A DNA stretch of 64,000 nucleotides from NCBI GenBank assembly GCA_001465935.1, contig LNKV01000018.1:208542-272541 (forward strand), written 5' to 3'. This document shows, piece by piece, positions 58,175 to 64,000 of the stretch. Under the pieces are notes generated by a model, which had not been told where the DNA came from, searched no databases, and saw only the letters and a list, made by a program, of their open reading frames with translations. Every line of letters begins with the position of its first letter. Position 1 is the stretch's first letter. The translations under genes were made by a program, and so were the position numbers. This DNA is from Clarireedia homoeocarpa (lineage: Eukaryota > Ascomycota > Leotiomycetes > Helotiales > Rutstroemiaceae).

Positions 58175-59994
58175 ATGGCCGAGCCAGCCAAAGAAACTCC
58201 CATCGAACCCACCACTACACCAAACCCTGCCCCACCAGCCGGCGAAGACCCCGCTCAGCCCTCCAAAAAGGGCGCAAAGAAAGCCGAAGCCAAAGCCAAA
58301 AAGGAAGCAGAAAAGGCACGTAAAGCCGCCGAACGCGAAGCTGCTCAAGCTGCAGCAGGCGGCTCTGCCTCTGCAGAAGATCTCGCGAAGGATAATTACG
58401 GACAGATCAAACACACTACGAAGATCGCAGCAGAGAGCGTGCACTTGAGAGAAATCGGCGAAGATCATGTAGGCAAGACGATTAAAGTCCGCGCCTGGAT
58501 TCAGAATGCTCGTATGCAGGGCGCCAAGATGGCGTTTGTGGAGTTGAGGGAGGAAGGCAATTGGACGGTACAGGGAGTGGTGAGTGCGAGTGCGGAGGGG
58601 AAGCCTGTGAGTAAACAGATGGTGAAGTGGATTGGGGGGTTGAAGTTGGAGAGTTTTGTTGCGGTTGAGGCGATTGTGCAGAAGCCACTGGAGCCGGTTA
58701 AGAGTACCAAGGTTTCCAACTTTGAGTTGCATTTGCAGAAGGTTTATCTGGTTGCTACTGCTCCTGAGATGTTGGGCTTGAATTTGGGTCCGGCGAGTAG
58801 AGCAGTTGGCAAGTTGGATGAGGAGGAGGATCTTAGTGAAGCGGCTGCTGGTATGAATGTTCTTTACTGAGTTAAAGGGGCATAATTAACAAAACACAGG
58901 TCTCAGTGTCACTGAAGGCACTCCAATTGCCAGTCTGGCTACCCATCTCAACAACCCTGCTATGCACAAACGTGCGCCAGTTAGCCAAGCCATCGCCGAT
59001 ATTCGAATTGCTGTTGAAGATTACTTCTGCGAATATCTACGAGAACGTCGTTTTAAGAAATTCCACCCTCCAAGTTTGATTGGAGCTGCTTCTGAAGGTG
59101 GTGCTAATGTTTTTAGAATGCCTTATTTTGACAAAGAAGCGTATCTTGCTCAGTCACCTCAATTCTACAAACAATTCGAAATTGCTGGTGGACGAAAGAG
59201 GGTTTTCTGCGTTGCGCCTATTTTCCGTGCTGAGAACTCTAATACCCCTAGACATATGACCGAGGTATGGTTCTCCTAATCTTTCTTGTTTTTACGCAAT
59301 TTGCTAATCAACACAGTTCATCGGACTCGATCTCGAAATGGAAATCGAAGAACACTACCACGAAGTCCTACACATGCTTGAAGGCGTCCTTCTACACATC
59401 TTCCGCAAACTCCCCACCACTCACCGCGAAGAAATCGATCTCGTCCGATCCGTCTATCCCTCGGAAGAATTTCTGCTCCCAGAACCCGGCAAAGAAATCC
59501 GTCTCACATTTGCCGAAGGCCAAAAACTCCTCCGCGAAGAAGGTCCCGCCGAATTCGCTAACGTCTCCGACACAGAAGACATGAGCACCCCGCAAGAAAA
59601 AGCCCTCGGCGCACTCATCCGCAAGAAATTCAACACGGATTTCTACGTTCTGGATAAATTCCCCGTCGACGCAAGGCCCTTCTACGCTATGCCTGATCCT
59701 GAGAATCCACAAGTTACAAATGCATATGATTTTATGATGCGTGGACAGGAGATCTTGAGTGGAGGCCAGCGATTGCATTTACCAGAGGAGCTGGAGAAGT
59801 GTATTAGGAGCAAGGGGTTGGATCCAAATCAGCCGGGCATTAAGGAGTATGTGGATGTTTTTAGAAGTGTGGGGGTGCCGCCGCATGGTGGTGGAGGGAT
59901 TGGTTTAGATAGGGTGGTGGCGTGGTATTTGAATTTGCCGAGTGTGCATTTGGTAGCGGATTATCCGAGAACACCGAAGAGGCTGGCTCCGTAG
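58175..59994 (+). CDS. DPS1: Cytosolic aspartyl-tRNA synthetase
   Basis: Class IIb synthetase charging tRNA-Asp in the cytosol. Exons 58175-58850, 58900-59264 and 59317-59994 encode 572 aa. A Lys/Ala-rich helical extension occupies about 25-70 (SKKGAKKAEAKAKKEAEKAR), as in eukaryotic AspRS where it helps hold tRNA. The OB-fold anticodon domain spans about 90-215 (KTIKVRAWIQNARMQGAKMA). The catalytic domain contains SPQFYKQFEIAGGRKRVFCV, motif 2 FRAENSNTPRHMTEF joined across intron 2, GLDLEMEIEEHYHEV, and motif 3 GGGGIGLDRVVAWYLNLPSV. The 'FPVDARPFYAMPDPE' segment and 'SGGQRLH' are AspRS-specific rather than AsnRS or LysRS. Start ATG lies in a CATAGTCATGGCC context. Confidence 0.96.
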
Positions 59995-60898
59995 GTTGAA
60001 GTGATGGAGAGGTTTAGGGGGGTATATGTAGAAGTGGAAGAAGGTGAGGGGGGGAGGTTTATGCGATGCTTGGGATGAGATAGTGGTGTACATGATATCA
60101 GATGAGAGATGAGATAAATGCAAGTCAAATAAAACAAAAGCCTTTAGTCCTTCACTTACTCTACTATGTCTTTTCCTCACTACCTCCTATAACCCCCTTC
60201 CTAGTCATATCAAGTTCCCTTCCTCATGTACCTACCTCTCGCGTCTTTTCAAATATTTATATATCTCTCCGAACTCGCCTTGGTAATTCATTCACACTTC
60301 TTGCGCGTTCGTTGATGTTTTAGAATAATTTTCTTTGCTGGGAAAGAGAAAAATGGCTTGGCTGGGTTGGTAAGAAGGGATGGTGTGGTGTGGTGTGGTC
60401 ATGGATGAGAGGGACCTGAGCGGGTTGTGCGAAAGAAAAAAGAAAAAATACACTTGATGAGGAAGCTAGTGATGTGATGAGGAAAAGCTGGTGATGGGAT
60501 GGGATGGGATCTGTGTCAGGTCGGGGAGTGAGTGAGTGAGTGAGTGAGTGAGCGGTACAGTAAGTACATCGATAGAAAGAAGAAGAGGGGTAGATAAAGA
60601 TAGATAGATAGAAAGGGGGAAGAAGAACAGCTAGTGGGGAAAGTAAAGTATGGGGGAAGGGAATGAATGAATGGAAGGGATTGTATTGTATTGTATTGTA
60701 TTGTATTCTGGTGTTATGTTATGTTATGTTATGTTCTTGTTTCTGTGCAGTACAGCATAGTACAGCAGTCAGTGGTGCGGGATTTGCTTTGATGGAGTCT
60801 AGAGAGTGATGGGATGTCTGTCTGTCTAGGTTTGGGGGTGGGAGGGAAGGAGAAGGGGAGGAGGGAAATGGGATGGGAAATGGGAAATGTAGAAGGAA

Positions 60899-60932
<34 letters not shown>

Positions 60933-63375
60933 TCTCTCTCTTTTCCCTTTTCTCCTTAACAAAATAAAACAAGCTATAAGAAGAAGATGGGAACACTCAC
61001 TTACGGAAAACAGAACAGGAAGGAGGGAGATCCTACCTCCTACTTACTTATCTACTACTTATTGATCAACTTTTTATTTTCTAGTCTATTCAACTAACTT
61101 ACTGACTACCACTGCAATATAGTACACATTGCATCCGACACATCAACCTATCTTCTAACCTCACAAGACCAGATCACAAATATAGAATAGTATAAATATA
61201 TAGTATAGATAGAATAAAAAAGTACTTACTTACTCTTTATATAACTTACTGCTCTATACGGATCTATATAGCAAGTCGTTCTGAGTGTATTGTATTTGTA
61301 TATAGAAAGATAACTAGATCTATCTCTGTGATTTAACTTGCTTTTGGATTTGATCTGGTATTGTATAACTTATTCTAGGTTGTTTATAAGTTGGTGATTC
61401 TGATATCGATATTATATTATATTTAATTTATCTGTATAGTTTTAGTTTATTTATATAATAGTTTTATATTATTTTATATTATTTTATTATATAGAAGTTG
61501 GAGTTGGAGTTGGAGTTGGAGTTAAAGTTATATTTGATTTATATTTATCTTGAATATATAGAATTCTAGCGGTTACGGTTGCTTCCTCTCTTTTTTAAAA
61601 AGAAAAGTGTAAGAGGAGTGAGTGTAAGAGGAGAGGAGAGGAGGAAGAAAGCGAATAGGTTGAGGTTGAGGTTGTGGTTGTGGGTGTATACCTACCTACC
61701 TGTACAAGTATAGATAGATGTATGTATGTATGTATGTATGTATATATGCAGGTGATTGTTGTACAATACAGATTTATCGTTTGTGGTACGGGGTACGGGG
61801 TACCGAGATGGGGGAAGATTTGCTAGTTGGGAGGGAAGAGGGGAGGGAAGAGGGGATGGAATACAATGGGGATGGGTGATGATGGGATTGGATGAGGTTT
61901 TACTTGCTTTTGTTTTTGGATAAGTTGGGTGGGAAAGGCAACGACGAAGTTGTAGATAGAGGCTTTTGCGTCTGAGATTCTTGTTTTTTTTTTTAATAAA
62001 AAAGCCACTTGCTTAAGTTAAACGGTGATGGTGGTGGAGAAGTAACTTTCCCCCCCTCGCCTCCCACACCATCCAGTAGTAGCATATATTTCCTTCTTCG
62101 CGTCTTCGAGAAGAAGCTGCAGTAGTTTGTGCAGTAGACATAATCTTACAGTACGTACGCCAGCAGATCAGATGAAGCATGACGAAATATGTCTAGCATT
62201 TTTTTTTAAGTTAGCATTTCCTTTCACTTGATAAAGGGAGTTGACAACAACCCACCGTACCCGTACTAATGTAGATGGAAGAAAGATGAAACGGAAATGA
62301 GTTGTTGTGATAGGTAGAGGAATATACATCCTGCATATCATCTCCACACGACTGGAATGATTACTTCTCTGCCTGACGACGGACACGCAAAAGGGCGTCG
62401 ATAGGTTGGCGGTCTAGTAATGTAGGCCAAGAAAAGGGCTGACTAGATGGAGAGAGAGGGAGGGAGGGGGGGGGAGAGAGAGAGAGGGAGAGAGAGAGAG
62501 AAGTGGATGTCAGCTGTGTATTTCATTTCGTCCAGGAGGCATTTATTTATTTATTCTTTTCTCTAATCTAGCTTGGGAGTTACAAAGATGCAAAAGGAAC
62601 CTTGGATGTATGTCACGAATCGCCTCTTCCTCTTCCTCCCTCTTCCTGTATAAATAAGTCAAAGATAGTGATTTCCTTTTCGGGAGGTCGGCTGGGGAAA
62701 GGAAGAGGAACATGGGTGCGCTGCTGAAAAGAAATTCTAGAAGGTCGTCTTGTAGATCGTTTTGTCTGTTTGTGGGTGAGATGTGCAGGAAGTACAGTAC
62801 AACAGTACAGGTAGTTGGGCTAGGCTAGCACTGGCTAGGGTAATGTGAGTGTGAGTTGGGAGGTGAGAGAGTAGTGGATGGAATGATTGGTATATACGAG
62901 TATATGAGAGGAATCTAATTCGTCGAGGAGGTTGGAGATAGTTACAACTACTACTTACTGTACAAAGTATTTAAAACAGGATATAAGTATCCGATCTTGC
63001 AGGAAGCAGAATTACGGAAGAATTACGAAAGCATGAGTTGAGATATATTTCTTTCCACGCAGCAAGGACACTGCGTTATTTATAAATGAGGGGTTTTTCT
63101 TCCTTTTCCATCCGGACCGATCATACACCTGCAGTAAGTAAAGTACAGTACGTACAGCACGTATCTGTTTACCGGTCATCATCAGAAACATAACAGCGCG
63201 CCTGGCCTGCACGCACGCACGCACGCACGCACGCAGGTGACCAGATCCTCGGGCTGGGAATTGGGGGGGTGCTCGGATCTCATCTAGGTAGTCACGTTCT
63301 TGTACTTGTATGTAGTGTAGTATGTAGTATGTATGTGTATGTGTATGTGTATGTGTGTGTAGTATGTAGTATGTA

Positions 63376-63454
<79 letters not shown>

Positions 63455-63456
63455 GT
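59995..63456. repeat. Gene-free microsatellite field
   Basis: No coding frame recognised over 3.5 kb. Simple repeats include (GAGT)n 60526-60552, (ATTGT)n 60680-60706, (ATGTT)n 60715-60735, (GT)n(GA)n 60899-60932, (GGAGTT)n 61499-61523, (TATG)n 61719-61745, (GA)-rich 62450-62502, (CACG)n 63209-63235 and (TATGTG)n 63320-63456. Some of this may be untranslated or promoter sequence of a gene outside the window. Confidence 0.75.
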
Positions 63457-63500
63457 NNNNNNNNNNNNNNNNNNNNNNNNNNNNNNNNNNNNNNNNNNNN
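63457..63500. other. Assembly gap (44 N)
   Basis: Run of unknown bases following the long TATGTG hexamer repeat and preceding a G-rich tract, so the gap is probably an unresolved microsatellite of unknown true length. Confidence 0.98.
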
Positions 63501-63757
63501 GGGGGGGAGAGGGGGGGAGGGGGAAGAAACGTGGAGGATGAGGTGCAGGATGAAGAGAAGATGAGGATGATGTTTTCTCGCCGCAGAAGGGAGGGGGAGG
63601 GGGAGGGGCAAGGGGGGAGAGAGAGAGGTGGATGGGATATACTGTGGTACTAGTTGGAGTAGAGTAGAGTAGAGTAGAGTAGAGTAGAGTAGAGTGGGAG
63701 TGTGAGGGAGAAGGGGCGGCTGGGCGGGATAGAATGGAACGGAACATATAGAGAAAG

Positions 63758-63796
<39 letters not shown>

Positions 63797-64000
63797 AATA
63801 TATGTATATATATGAAAGAGAAGTTTTTTGCTGGTGAGAGAAGGGGGGGGGGGGGGAAGAGAGAGAGAGAGAGAGAGAGAGAGGATATATATGTATATAT
63901 ACATTCTAGTTTCACTTTATGGTATTAATTATATTGTATCGTATGTTTATCTAACTTACCCTCTTGGCTTGGAAGGAAAGAAGGAAGGAAGGAAGGAAAT
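63501..64000. repeat. Simple-repeat-rich end of window
   Basis: Contains G-rich tracts, (AGAGT)n 63658-63695, (GAAA)n 63759-63799, a poly-G run followed by (GA)n near 63842-63880, and (GGAA)n at the very end. No gene. Confidence 0.75.

Noticed and set aside
63269..63915. Open frames across the microsatellites and gap
   Set aside because: They translate simple repeats (Thr-His, Tyr-Thr, Met-Cys, Val-Tyr) and unknown bases, not a protein.
1..64000. CRISPR arrays, operons, bacterial-type signals
   Set aside because: No regularly spaced direct repeats with unique spacers were seen. The intron-rich eukaryotic gene structure makes prokaryotic features irrelevant.

Overview
The window is eukaryotic nuclear DNA from a filamentous ascomycete (Pezizomycotina; a leotiomycete would fit, but that is inference). 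Most genes carry short introns of about 45-130 nt with GT donors, CTAAC/CTAAT-like branch sites and AG acceptors. Intergenic DNA is AT-rich, and the one recognisable Tc1/mariner transposon is full of transition-type stops, as expected after repeat-induced point mutation (RIP). All exon models were built by hand from splice motifs, reading-frame continuity and remembered family features. No search was run.

Layout. 0.1-7.4 kb: F-box protein (-), Gemin2/Brr1-like snRNP assembly factor (+), Spd1/Dif1-type ribonucleotide reductase inhibitor with a PCNA-binding-like motif (-), and a HAD-IIA (CECR5-like) hydrolase (+). 7.4-12.6 kb: gene-poor stretch with an 85-bp inverted-repeat element. 12.6-18 kb: broken P-loop kinase (-), Yap/AP-1-like bZIP factor (+), and coding-like remnants of small membrane-anchored proteins (-). 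18.4-22.4 kb: secreted GH28 pectinase (-), then debris of a GMC oxidoreductase and an MFS transporter. 23.3-30.4 kb: CDP-alcohol phosphotransferase (-), gamma-COP SEC21 (-), intron-containing tRNA-Glu (-), GST (+). 30.9-33.4 kb: degenerate 2EXR-like gene (+) and DUF1295-type membrane reductase (-). 34-39.7 kb: a divergent pair, an NLR-like protein with a degenerate P-loop (-) and a large AAA ATPase (+). 39.7-41.5 kb: nested mobile element, a RIP-damaged Tc1/mariner inside a second terminal-inverted-repeat element with 42-bp tandem repeats. 41.7-44.5 kb: PRISE-type short-chain reductase (-), then a second copy of the 85-bp element. 44.5-60 kb: cell-end marker Tea1 (-), TORC1 subunit KOG1/raptor (+), cytosolic aspartyl-tRNA synthetase (+). 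60-64 kb: gene-free microsatellite field with a 44-base assembly gap.

The housekeeping genes (phospholipid synthesis, COPI coat, TORC1, polarity, translation, snRNP assembly, dNTP control) are unrelated neighbours rather than an operon or cluster. The accessory parts are the NLR-like/AAA divergent pair, the MFS/GMC remnants, the GH28 enzyme, the nested transposon and the two 85-bp elements. The best candidates for something undescribed are the NLR-like/AAA pair, the 85-bp element, the PIP-box-like motif in the RNR inhibitor and the open long intron in KOG1.
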